From: Candidatus Bathyarchaeota archaeon
GTDB lineage: Archaea > Thermoproteota > Bathyarchaeia > TCS64
NCBI GenBank assembly: GCA_030669135.1
Contig: DAOVEE010000035.1
Location: forward strand, 1 to 12,459
DNA length: 12,459 nt
Direction of reading: 5' to 3'
Positions within the stretch are counted from its first letter, which is position 1. Every line of letters begins with the position of its first letter. Positions 6,971-12,459 of the stretch are shown here, one piece after another. The notes under the pieces are model-generated. The model was not told where the DNA came from and ran no database searches. It saw nothing but the letters and a program-made list of their open reading frames with translations. The position numbers and the translations under genes were made by a program.

Positions 6971-7111
6971 CTTAGGACAGTTGATTATACTTAAGTTTAG
7001 TCCAACAATAAGCGTATTTCAAAGACGGTTGAGTGTAACTCTACACTGTCACGGTTTATCTTTCTCGATTCGTTTACCCTATTTAGATGGGAGAAGTGGG
7101 CTGAGGGAAAC
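6971..7111. promoter_or_regulatory. Divergent promoter region metG / npdG
   Basis: A TATA-like TTAAGTATAAT on the minus strand (about 6983-6993) is placed for a near-leaderless metG transcript. On plus, CTATTTAGA (about 7079-7087) lies about 30 bases before npdG. Between them is a 6-base inverted repeat, AGTGTA (7032-7037) / TACACT (7042-7047), with a 4-base spacer. The assignments rest on position and composition only. Confidence 0.4.
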
Positions 7112-7804
7112 ATGAAGATATGCATCCTGGGTGGAACGGGCAGCATGGGAACCGGCCTGACGAGTAGATGGGTTCTAAACCACGACATATTCATCGGATC
7201 GAGAAGCCTCGGGAAGGCCCAAGGGATCGCTCAACGGCTGAGAAGATTGGCGCAGGGGTTCTACCAGAGCGAGCAGAAAGGGTCTGTAACGGGTCTAGAG
7301 AATAGGGACGCCATCGGGGAGGCGGAGGTGGTTGTTGTGTGCTTCCCGCCGAAGGCGACGGTGCCTGCGTTATTCGACCTCAAGGATCACTTCTCCGGGG
7401 ACCAGATCATCGTTTCGACCGTCGTGCCTATGACGCGAAGGAACAAGTTATACTACTTCTCGTCGATGGGCGAAGGGGAGAAGTCGGCGGCGGAGGTGGT
7501 GCAGGAGCTTGTGGCGCCCATCCCCGTGGTCTCTGCCATGCAGACTGTTCCAGCCGCGTACCTGAACAACATCGACGCCATCCTGAACCTCGACGTCCTC
7601 GTCGCCGGCGACGACGAGGTCTCGGTCGCCGTCGTCTCGAGGCTAATAAGGGGCATACCGAACCTTAGGCCGCTGAAGGTGGGTCCACTGGTGAACTCAA
7701 AGTTCATAGAGGCCATAACTCCGCTGCTGCTCAACGCCGCTATACTCAACGGGCTGCACGATCCGTCGATCAGGATAGTGCCCTGGTTCCCGACCCCCGA
7801 GTAG
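7112..7804 (+). CDS. npdG: NADPH-dependent F420 reductase (F420:NADP oxidoreductase)
   Basis: 230 residues, the usual length for Fno/NpdG, which moves hydride between coenzyme F420 and NADP. The N-terminal dinucleotide fold has GGTGSMGTGL (7-16) and GSRSLGKA (29-36), where Ser-Arg fits the NADP 2'-phosphate. The middle carries VVVVCFPP and IIVSTVVPM, matching the family strands near the nicotinamide/F420 interface, then VSAMQTVPAAYLNN and the C-terminal LRPLKVGPLVNSKFIEAITPLLLN helix that helps form the F420 pocket. The ATG is well supported: GAGGG ends four bases upstream. The gene is a single unit, divergent from metG and convergent with the deaminase gene. It implies that the organism makes or uses F420 and links it to the NADPH pool in the cytoplasm. 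Related dehydrogenases share the fold, but the motif set is specific. Confidence 0.9.
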   Translation: MKICILGGTGSMGTGLTSRWVLNHDIFIGSRSLGKAQGIAQRLRRLAQGFYQSEQKGSVTGLENRDAIGEAEVVVVCFPPKATVPALFDLKDHFSGDQIIVSTVVPMTRRNKLYYFSSMGEGEKSAAEVVQELVAPIPVVSAMQTVPAAYLNNIDAILNLDVLVAGDDEVSVAVVSRLIRGIPNLRPLKVGPLVNSKFIEAITPLLLNAAILNGLHDPSIRIVPWFPTPE

Positions 7805-7817
7805 CTTGGGGGCTACT
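7800..7817. terminator. Hairpin spanning both convergent stop codons
   Basis: AGTAGC (7800-7805) and GCTACT (7812-7817) pair perfectly around a 6-base loop. The npdG TAG (7802-7804) and most of the deaminase TAG (7816-7818) lie within the arms. On plus, ATATTTTCTC follows, giving a terminator-like shape in an 11-base gap between genes. Confidence 0.45.
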
Positions 7818-8826
7818 ATATTTTCTCGTACTCGGCTGTGAACCTTCTGGACATGGACGCCTTTGCCTCGGGCTCTAGGAAGCTGGTCTCGACGGAGTTC
7901 AGGCTTATCTGGAACAGTTCGTCCACCGTGAACCCCAGGTTCCTGTGGAGCTGGAGGTACTCGTTGTTCATGTCCGTGCCGAACATGGGGGGGTCGTCGC
8001 TGTTCACGGAGACTCTGATGCCGTGCTCGATGAACCGCCTGATGGGGTGCTCAGCCCATGAGCCTACCGCGCCAGTCCTGAGGTTGCTGACGGGGCAGGA
8101 CTCGATGGCTATGCCTTTCCTGGCTATCAGCTTCATGAGTTCGGGGTCTCGTCCAGCGGCTACGCCGTGGCCTATCCTCTCCGGGTCTAGGTGCTCGACG
8201 CACTCCCAGACGTAGTCTTTGCCTGCCCCCTCTCCCTGATGCGCCACCGTGTGCAGCCCCATCTCCCTGGCTCGCCGGTAGCACTCCCTGTAAGGCTTGG
8301 GGGGGTAGCCGAGCTCGCTTCCCCCCGTGTCGATGGCGACGACGTTGTCGCCCTTCTCCTCGATGAGGTCCAGGACCTTCATCCCGATCCCCGGCCCATA
8401 GTTCCTCACGAGGTCTACCCGTATGGTGCAGGTGACGCCGAAGTCCCTCTCGGCTCTCCTGATGCCCCTGTTAATCGAGTCCACAATCAAGCCATAGTCT
8501 AGGCCCCGCCTCACGTGGTCCCACGCCGAGAACAGCGCCTCGACGTGCTGGACGTTGCACGCCGCCTGAGACTCCATCATCTCGTATGTGATCCTCTCGT
8601 AGTGACGCTCCCTCGTGATGGAGTCGTTCACGGTGCTGTAGACCACTAGGAAGTGGGGGAAGTCGCTGTAGTCGTAGAACTCTTCAAGGTCCTCGACGGT
8701 CTCGTAGGGCAGATCCATCCCGCTGTCCTCTATGAGCCACAGAAACGTCTCCGGCCTGATGGAGCCGACGATGTGGACGTGTTGCTCGAGCTTCGGCAAC
8801 GCCTTGATGACTTCCTCAGCCGACAT
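7816..8826 (-). CDS. Adenosine deaminase family protein
   Basis: 336 residues with the full adenosine-deaminase TIM-barrel motif series: LPKLEQHVHIVGS (zinc ligands H16, H18), IDTGGSELGYPP (about 165-176), TVAHQGEGAG (zinc ligand H196, catalytic E199), RIGHGV (H220), SCPVSNL and SVNSDDPPMF (D277, D278). It should hydrolytically remove the 6-amino group of adenosine or a related purine. Two positions are unusual: the common E-L-H-x-H is E-Q-H-V-H, and the common HAGE is HQGE. Both are next to catalytic residues and could change substrate choice, for example towards 5'-deoxyadenosine, methylthioadenosine or adenine. The ATG at 8826 starts 31 bases after the transporter stop; no clear ribosome-binding site is seen. 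It is probably the second gene of a transporter-deaminase unit. Cytoplasmic. Confidence 0.88.
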   Translation of the reverse strand: MSAEEVIKALPKLEQHVHIVGSIRPETFLWLIEDSGMDLPYETVEDLEEFYDYSDFPHFLVVYSTVNDSITRERHYERITYEMMESQAACNVQHVEALFSAWDHVRRGLDYGLIVDSINRGIRRAERDFGVTCTIRVDLVRNYGPGIGMKVLDLIEEKGDNVVAIDTGGSELGYPPKPYRECYRRAREMGLHTVAHQGEGAGKDYVWECVEHLDPERIGHGVAAGRDPELMKLIARKGIAIESCPVSNLRTGAVGSWAEHPIRRFIEHGIRVSVNSDDPPMFGTDMNNEYLQLHRNLGFTVDELFQISLNSVETSFLEPEAKASMSRRFTAEYEKI

Positions 8827-8857
8827 TAAAAGGGATTATGCGAAGCCGGATAAAAGA

Positions 8858-10075
8858 TCATTCCTCGGGGGACTGGCCGTAACACTCCTTCACGAGCAGA
8901 CCGAAGATTATGGGCGTCGCCACTGCTGCGCCCAGGATCATCATGTTGGACGCGCCGTAGCCTCCGGTGGCGTCCACCAGTGCGCCGTAGACAGGTGCTA
9001 TAACGCTGAACCCTATGGTGCCTGTGCCGTTCACGATCCCGAGGCCGATGGACGCGGTCTCGGCTGGCAGCGTCTCGGGGATCATGCTGAAGAAGAGCAC
9101 CCAGAAACTGATGCAAAAGTTGAGAGTGAACGATAGCGCCATGTACACATCAAGGGGCGCAGAGGCCGGCAGGAAAAAGAAGACTGCAAGCGCCGCCGTG
9201 TACAGGGACGCGAAGCCCACGAGAGGCAGCTTCCTACTCCTGAGCCTGTCAGAGACGGAGGCGACGATGATGCACCCCGGGATTCCCGCGATGGTGCCCA
9301 CGCTGGCTATCTGACCGACCTGGAAGTAGGTGAAGCCTTTCACGTCCATGAGGTACTGGGTCACCCAGTTCATGAACACCCAGCCGGTGCTCGCCAGGAT
9401 ATAGCCGGCGAGGAAGGGATAGATCCTGCGGTCCCTGAGCACGGAGGAGACCGAGTTGAGTGTGGAGCCTCGGCCGGCGTGATACGACGCCTGCAATTGT
9501 TCCCTGTCCCTGAGGATGAAGAAGTTCATCACCCAGTTGACGACGAGTATGACGCTCATCCCGAGGTAGAGGCTTCTCCAGCCGCCCAGCGCCTCCATGG
9601 CTATCGGGAACCCCATGTAGGAGACGAAGTTGCCGAGGCCGCTTGACGCGCTCAGTATCCCTATCGCGGTTGCCTTCCTGTTGGCGGGGAACCACGTGGA
9701 GACGAGCTTGACGGCGTTGATGTAGAAGGTGCTGCATCCGATGCCCACGAGGAGCTGGGCGACGAAGAGGAGGTTGTAGCTCCTGCTGACCCAGAACAGG
9801 AAGACACCCACGACGGTTAACGCGGTGAACCCGAGTATCGTCTTCTTCGCCCCGAAGGTGTCGCTCAGTATGCCGCTGGGGAGCTGCATCAGGCCGTAGA
9901 CGAAGAAGTACGCCGAGACCAGGAGCCCCATGGCGCCGTGGCTTATGCCCAGCTCGTCGATGAGAATCGGTGTCAGGGCGCCGGCGGCGCTGCGGAGAAA
10001 GTTCTCGACGAAATAGGTGACGCAGATGGACGCCAACAGTATCGCGACGTAGTATCGGCTCTTCTCCAAAGGCAT
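8858..10075 (-). CDS. Major facilitator superfamily transporter
   Basis: 405 residues with about twelve hydrophobic spans and a central charged loop (about 190-215) between the two six-helix halves. The motif-A loop between helices 2 and 3 is GILSDTFGAKKT (about 68-79), matching the MFS 'G..aDr.G.k' pattern, and helix 1 carries an acidic residue in YFVENFLRSA, as in anion:cation-symporter-like MFS members. The second motif-A-like loop is SVSDRLRSRK (about 274-283). Substrate is not decided by the sequence. The downstream deaminase, and the promoter element shared with the MTA phosphorylase gene, suggest a nucleoside or purine-related solute; this is inference. The ATG at 10075 fits a leaderless transcript, with a TATA-like box starting 30 bases upstream. 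It acts in the cytoplasmic membrane. Confidence 0.88.
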   Translation of the reverse strand: MPLEKSRYYVAILLASICVTYFVENFLRSAAGALTPILIDELGISHGAMGLLVSAYFFVYGLMQLPSGILSDTFGAKKTILGFTALTVVGVFLFWVSRSYNLLFVAQLLVGIGCSTFYINAVKLVSTWFPANRKATAIGILSASSGLGNFVSYMGFPIAMEALGGWRSLYLGMSVILVVNWVMNFFILRDREQLQASYHAGRGSTLNSVSSVLRDRRIYPFLAGYILASTGWVFMNWVTQYLMDVKGFTYFQVGQIASVGTIAGIPGCIIVASVSDRLRSRKLPLVGFASLYTAALAVFFFLPASAPLDVYMALSFTLNFCISFWVLFFSMIPETLPAETASIGLGIVNGTGTIGFSVIAPVYGALVDATGGYGASNMMILGAAVATPIIFGLLVKECYGQSPEE

Positions 10076-10097
10076 CCCGTCTTGGAATGGATGCGTA

Positions 10098-10105
10098 ATC
10101 TTAAA
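10098..10105 (-). promoter_or_regulatory. TATA-like box of the MFS-deaminase unit
   Basis: TTTAAGAT on the minus strand begins 30 bases before the MFS ATG, the spacing of a leaderless archaeal promoter. The 25-base shared element ends 14 bases upstream of it. Confidence 0.5.
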
Positions 10106-10119
10106 CGTATCGAATAGTA

Positions 10120-10144
10120 ATTCTGTTAACTTGTCGGTACATTG
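10120..10144 (-). promoter_or_regulatory. Shared 25-base upstream element, MFS copy
   Basis: On the minus strand it reads CAATGT, then AC, then CGACAAGTTAACAGAAT. It matches the copy at 11158-11182 in 23 of 25 positions, including 17 consecutive bases. It lies 44 bases before the MFS start codon, just upstream of the TATA-like box, where archaeal transcription factors often bind. Seen in sequence; role inferred. Confidence 0.6.
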
Positions 10145-10299
10145 TGGCTCGGCTGTGTGCTGGTAACTCGCGGGACAGTTCTATGATTCTTTGAGTATTT
10201 CACCAATCGTTTTGGTTTAATATCTAGTCCTCTTTTGTTCTTTGCTTGAGCAGCTTCTTTGTGTGCGCTTCTAGGGTATGTTTTAAAAAAATTGGTTAA
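10145..10299. other. Non-coding spacer
   Basis: AT-rich sequence between the MFS promoter element and the end of the winged-helix gene. I see no gene, repeat or RNA fold in it apart from the T tract listed separately. Confidence 0.4.
10284..10290 (-). terminator. T-tract terminator after the winged-helix gene
   Basis: On the minus strand a run of seven T, then AAAAC, lies about ten bases past the TAA of the winged-helix gene. This is typical of archaeal poly-T termination. Confidence 0.45.
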
Positions 10300-10716
10300 T
10301 TAGATCACTTTGATCTGGGATTTCCGTTCTTCTTTACACTTGGGTTCCATTTTTCTTAAAAGATACGACCTTGGTATCCTTCGTGGGTTCTGTGGTGTCT
10401 CGAGGTGTTCTTCCTCAATGATATTCTCGATCTCGAATGTCGCAATCTCCGAGATCAAATAGTTAAAGGACTGGGCGATTTTTGACTCCGTATTGAATTT
10501 GTACATTTTCGTCTTACCGATTGTTCTTGACGGTAGCAGTATCTCATAGTAGCATAGTTTAGGTATCTCGCGTCTCACGGTTTTTGTACTTATTCTCGAG
10601 TTTTCTGCTATTTCATTTACTGAGTAGTCGAATTCTCTGAATGTGCTTAGAAAGTCAATGATCTTTGGCGTAGAGAATGACCCCATCAACCGTTCTAAGG
10701 CCCCCATCTCCCCCAT
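10300..10716 (-). CDS. Winged-helix transcriptional regulator
   Basis: 138 residues from the ATG at 10716. The N-terminal part is a clear winged-helix DNA-binding domain: a helix ALERLMGSFSTPKIIDFL, then the helix-turn-helix DYSVNEIAENSRISTKTVRR (recognition helix ISTKTVRREIPKL) and a wing ending KTKMYKFN. A helical section (SKIAQSFNYLISEIATFEIEN) likely mediates dimerisation, and the tail is basic (about the last 25 residues). Archaea have many such single-domain regulators, and the target cannot be named. Start choice: AAGGAG lies seven bases before ATG 10716, whereas GTG 10740 has only GGTG upstream. Codons are AT-rich compared with the metabolic genes nearby. It faces away from the second winged-helix gene across a spacer rich in inverted repeats, which suggests autoregulation, and it sits between the two copies of the 25-base element. 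Confidence 0.8.
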   Translation of the reverse strand: MGEMGALERLMGSFSTPKIIDFLSTFREFDYSVNEIAENSRISTKTVRREIPKLCYYEILLPSRTIGKTKMYKFNTESKIAQSFNYLISEIATFEIENIIEEEHLETPQNPRRIPRSYLLRKMEPKCKEERKSQIKVI

Positions 10717-10785
10717 TCCTAGGCTCCTTGTCTCGGCCACTGTTTACACCTATATCTCAGCTAGGCTTGTCTTAAACTGTGCAGC

Positions 10786-10831
10786 AGGTTATAATTTAAA
10801 CCTTATGTCCACAGTTCCGGACATATATGTC
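10786..10831. promoter_or_regulatory. Operator-like cluster between divergent winged-helix genes
   Basis: Three symmetric sites crowd into 46 bases: AGGTT (10786-10790) / AACCT (10799-10803) with an 8-base spacer; TATGTCC (10804-10810) / GGACATA (10819-10825), also with an 8-base spacer; and the perfect 12-base palindrome GACATATATGTC (10820-10831), which shares the GGACATA arm. ATGTC therefore occurs three times. The centres of the first two repeats are 20 bases apart, about two helical turns. A minus-strand TATA-like TTTAAATTATAA overlaps 10788-10799. Confidence 0.5.
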
Positions 10832-10846
10832 TAAATAGCAGAGTTT

Positions 10847-10855
10847 TTTAAATAT
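10847..10855 (+). promoter_or_regulatory. TATA-like box of the small winged-helix gene
   Basis: TTTAAATAT begins 33 bases before ATG 10880, consistent with a leaderless transcript. It overlaps the alternative GTG start at 10856, so the shorter protein is favoured. Confidence 0.5.
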
Positions 10856-10879
10856 GTGGAACTAAAACATAGTTTAATA

Positions 10880-11128
10880 ATGGATTATAACGAGATTGAG
10901 ATAACCATTCTAAGAAAACTTTACAACAACAGGATTATAGGCAGTAAACACACTGAATTTTCCAGTGCCTTAAGAGGTTTTAAGAGATCGGATGCTGGAG
11001 ATGTGAAAAAATGTATAGAAAAACTCATCAAGAAAAGGTTAATTCTTCAAAGTAAAAAATCAGGTGAAATACATATCTCTCTCAATCATAAACGAATAGG
11101 AGAAATCAGAGCAATAATAGGAATATAA
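10880..11128 (+). CDS. Small winged-helix-like archaeal protein
   Basis: 82 residues from ATG 10880; an in-frame GTG at 10856 would add eight. The order is helix (YNEIEITILRKLYNNRIIG), the motif SKHTEF, a basic turn (ALRGFKRSDAGDVKK), helix (CIEKLIKKRLIL) and a two-strand wing (QSKKSGEIHISLNHKRIGEI). This resembles small archaeal winged-helix proteins in which a HT(E/A) motif precedes the recognition region, but I cannot name a function. DNA binding is likely given the basic charge and fold. Codons are markedly AT-rich (AAA, ATA, AGA), unlike the phosphorylase gene that follows. No ribosome-binding site; the TATA-like box 33 bases upstream fits leaderless translation. It is divergent from the larger regulator and shares the operator cluster with it. 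Followed by about 105 bases leading to the phosphorylase gene. Confidence 0.7.
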   Translation: MDYNEIEITILRKLYNNRIIGSKHTEFSSALRGFKRSDAGDVKKCIEKLIKKRLILQSKKSGEIHISLNHKRIGEIRAIIGI

Positions 11129-11157
11129 AACCTGCCTCTAACCCCAAAATGGTTCCT

Positions 11158-11182
11158 CAATGTCACGACAAGTTAACAGAAT
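11158..11182 (+). promoter_or_regulatory. Shared 25-base upstream element, MTA phosphorylase copy
   Basis: CAATGT, then CA, then CGACAAGTTAACAGAAT; only two positions differ from the copy at 10120-10144. It lies 51 bases before ATG 11234, in the same orientation relative to its gene as the transporter copy (44 bases). Confidence 0.6.
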
Positions 11183-11204
11183 CCGAAAAGTCGAGGCGTG
11201 AAAC

Positions 11205-11212
11205 ATTTATCG
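11205..11212 (+). promoter_or_regulatory. TATA-like box of the MTA phosphorylase gene
   Basis: ATTTATCG starts 29 bases before ATG 11234. The transporter gene has its box at 30. This decides the start at 11234 over the in-frame GTG at 11198, which lies upstream of the box. Confidence 0.5.
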
Positions 11213-11233
11213 TCGTACCGTCATGCCTTAACC

Positions 11234-12031
11234 ATGATTGGTGAATGGAAAGCCGACATAGGCATCATCGGCGGCACCGGCGTCTACGACCCCGAGATCA
11301 TCGAGGACGCCCGGGAGGTGAAGGTCTACACGCCCTACGGGACCCCAAGCAACTTCATCACCCTCGGCAACTACAAGGGGCGGGCCATAGCGTTCATACC
11401 CCGCCACGGCGCAGGACACCAGATACCGCCCCACAAGATCAACTACAGGGCCAACATCTGGGCCATGAAGGAGCTGGGCGTGAAACGGATCGTGGCGAGC
11501 AGCGCCTGCGGGAGCCTCCGCGAGGACTACAGACCCGGCGACTTCGTCATCACCGACCAGTTCATCGACAGGACCCGTAAGCGTCTCGACACCTTTTATG
11601 AGGGGGGAGTCGTGGGCCACGTCTCCAGCGCCGACCCCATATGTCCCCAGCTCCACGACCTCTTCGTGGAGCAGGCGGAGGGGCACGGGTACCCCGTCCA
11701 CCCGACCGGCACCTACGTGTGCATCGAGGGCCCCAGGTTCAGCACCAGAGCCGAGTCCAGGCTGTTCAGGCAGTGGGGCTGCGACATCATAGGCATGACC
11801 ATGTACCCCGAGTGCATGCTGGCGAGGGAAGCCGAGATATGCTACGTCTCCATAGCCATGGTCACCGACTACGATGTCTGGGCGGAGAAGCCTGTGAGCA
11901 GCGACGAGGTCGTGGAGACCATGAGGATGAACGGCGAGAGGTTCAAGAAGCTCATCATGGACGCGCTGCCGCTGATCCCCGAGGAGCGTACATGCGGCTG
12001 CGGCTCTGCACTTGCACAGGCGCTGCTCTAG
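11234..12031 (+). CDS. mtnP: S-methyl-5'-thioadenosine phosphorylase (or MTI phosphorylase)
   Basis: 265 residues from ATG 11234, a normal length for the PNP/MTAP family. Motifs in order: IGIIGGTGVYDP (about 9-20), FIPRHGAGHQIPPHKINYRA (phosphate and sugar site), VASSACGSL, GTYVCIEGPRFSTRAES, GMTMYPECMLAREAEICYVS and AMVTDYDVWAEK. The Asp-x-Asp of TDYD contacts the purine base and favours a 6-amino purine, so phosphorolysis of MTA to adenine and methylthioribose-1-phosphate is the first reading. Some archaea instead deaminate MTA and use an MTI phosphorylase, and a deaminase-family gene is nearby, so this is left open. The C-terminus carries a Cys-Gly-Cys motif (about 254-256) like that of hyperthermophile archaeal MTAP II. 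The start follows from the TATA-like box 29 bases upstream. A formyltransferase-like gene starts 36 bases downstream. Confidence 0.9.
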   Translation: MIGEWKADIGIIGGTGVYDPEIIEDAREVKVYTPYGTPSNFITLGNYKGRAIAFIPRHGAGHQIPPHKINYRANIWAMKELGVKRIVASSACGSLREDYRPGDFVITDQFIDRTRKRLDTFYEGGVVGHVSSADPICPQLHDLFVEQAEGHGYPVHPTGTYVCIEGPRFSTRAESRLFRQWGCDIIGMTMYPECMLAREAEICYVSIAMVTDYDVWAEKPVSSDEVVETMRMNGERFKKLIMDALPLIPEERTCGCGSALAQALL

Positions 12032-12067
12032 ATACCTTCTTATTCGCTTCCCCCGTTTTTCCCGTCT

Positions 12068-12459
12068 ATGAGCGGTAAACAGTTCGTCTTCATGGTCCTC
12101 GAGGAGCACCCCTACGGGAGGGAGATGCTGATGCAGCTCATGGAGGCCGGCCACGTCCCCACGGCGTTGATAGAGGAGGCCAGCCCCATAGCGGACGAGG
12201 AGCGTGAAAAGTTCCTGGTGAGGAACAAGGGACACCGGGTCGCGCCTACCTTCACCGAGCTGCTGGAGGGTAGAGACGTGCCGCGGTACAAGGCGCCCCA
12301 CCACAACAGGCGGCGGTGCAGGGAGCTCATGGAGGAGCTGAAGCCAGACCTGGGAGTCCTGGGCGGGACACGGATCATCAGGAAGAGGATACTGGAGATT
12401 CCGCCGGACGGTATGCTCAACAGCCACTCCGGTCTGCTCCCGGAGGTCAGGGGCTCGGC
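12068..12459 (+). CDS. Formyltransferase-fold protein (5' part only)
   Basis: The ATG at 12068 opens a frame of 130 complete codons running off the window end. The first 100 residues include a hydrophobic strand (QFVFMVLEE), a charged middle and the strand PDLGVLGGTRIIRKRILE (about 93-110). The diagnostic stretch GMLNSHSGLLPEVRGS (115-130) is the Formyl_trans_N catalytic loop, with the N-x-H pair N118 and H120 followed by the usual LP..RG. The family uses 10-formyl-tetrahydrofolate or a related carrier to formylate Met-tRNA, glycinamide ribonucleotide or nucleotide sugars; the acceptor is set by the missing C-terminal part. Archaeal initiator tRNA is not formylated, so a sugar or other small acceptor is more likely. 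It lies 36 bases after the phosphorylase stop on the same strand and may be co-transcribed. Confidence 0.78.
   Translation, partial: MSGKQFVFMVLEEHPYGREMLMQLMEAGHVPTALIEEASPIADEEREKFLVRNKGHRVAPTFTELLEGRDVPRYKAPHHNRRRCRELMEELKPDLGVLGGTRIIRKRILEIPPDGMLNSHSGLLPEVRGS

Noticed and set aside
4131..10761. 12-base match GCCTAGCTGAGA near 4132 (plus) and near 10750 (minus), both just upstream of start codons
   Set aside because: A few 12-base matches are expected by chance in a window this size, and the flanking bases do not match.
10110..11192. Transposon or MITE ends at the 25-base inverted repeats
   Set aside because: No direct target duplication flanks the repeats and no transposase or recombinase is present; promoter geometry explains both copies better.
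11228..12427. Roughly 400-codon minus-strand open frame across the phosphorylase and formyltransferase genes
   Set aside because: Both plus-strand genes carry diagnostic motifs; the antisense product is low-complexity (rich in Val, Gly, His, Leu) and spans two genes.

Overview
The window looks like chromosomal DNA from an archaeon. The support is an F420:NADP oxidoreductase, an archaeal/eukaryal-type e-MtaB tRNA methylthiotransferase, an archaeal-type MTA phosphorylase with a C-terminal CGC motif, two archaeal-style winged-helix proteins, and TATA-like boxes placed about 30 bases before several start codons (leaderless geometry). AGG/ATA codon use and an unremarkable carbon-metabolism gene set would fit a Bathyarchaeia-like or related Thermoproteota lineage, but the sequence alone does not fix the taxon. 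Most genes are GC-rich in third positions. Two stretches (about 3750-4230 and about 10080-11200) are clearly AT-rich.

Layout. 1-450 (minus): 5' part of a thiamine-diphosphate-dependent enzyme. 530-922 (plus): small multi-pass membrane protein. 938-3745 (minus): a two-gene unit of e-MtaB tRNA methylthiotransferase followed by an M81/MlrC-like metalloprotein. 3746-4153: AT-rich non-coding DNA with inverted repeats. 4154-4609 (plus): an unrecognised soluble protein. 4617-6970 (minus): a methionyl-tRNA synthetase-PHP phosphoesterase pair. 7112-7804 (plus): npdG. 7816-10075 (minus): an MFS transporter-adenosine deaminase pair. 10300-11128: two divergent winged-helix genes around an operator-rich spacer. 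11234-12459 (plus): MTA phosphorylase, then the start of a formyltransferase-fold gene.

How the genes may work together. The right half reads as purine-nucleoside handling: a transporter, an adenosine-deaminase-family enzyme and an MTA phosphorylase. The strongest non-coding signal supports linking them. A 25-base element (23 of 25 identical) lies in front of the transporter-deaminase unit and in front of the phosphorylase gene, in the same orientation and at nearly the same distance from a TATA-like box. The two winged-helix genes lie between the copies, so a local purine-salvage regulon is a reasonable hypothesis. I see no CRISPR array, tRNA, rRNA, transposase or prophage gene. No clearly new multi-gene system is evident; the most unusual items are the shared element, a MetRS with altered active-site motifs, overlapping alternative hairpins in front of an orphan gene, and a formyltransferase of unknown substrate.
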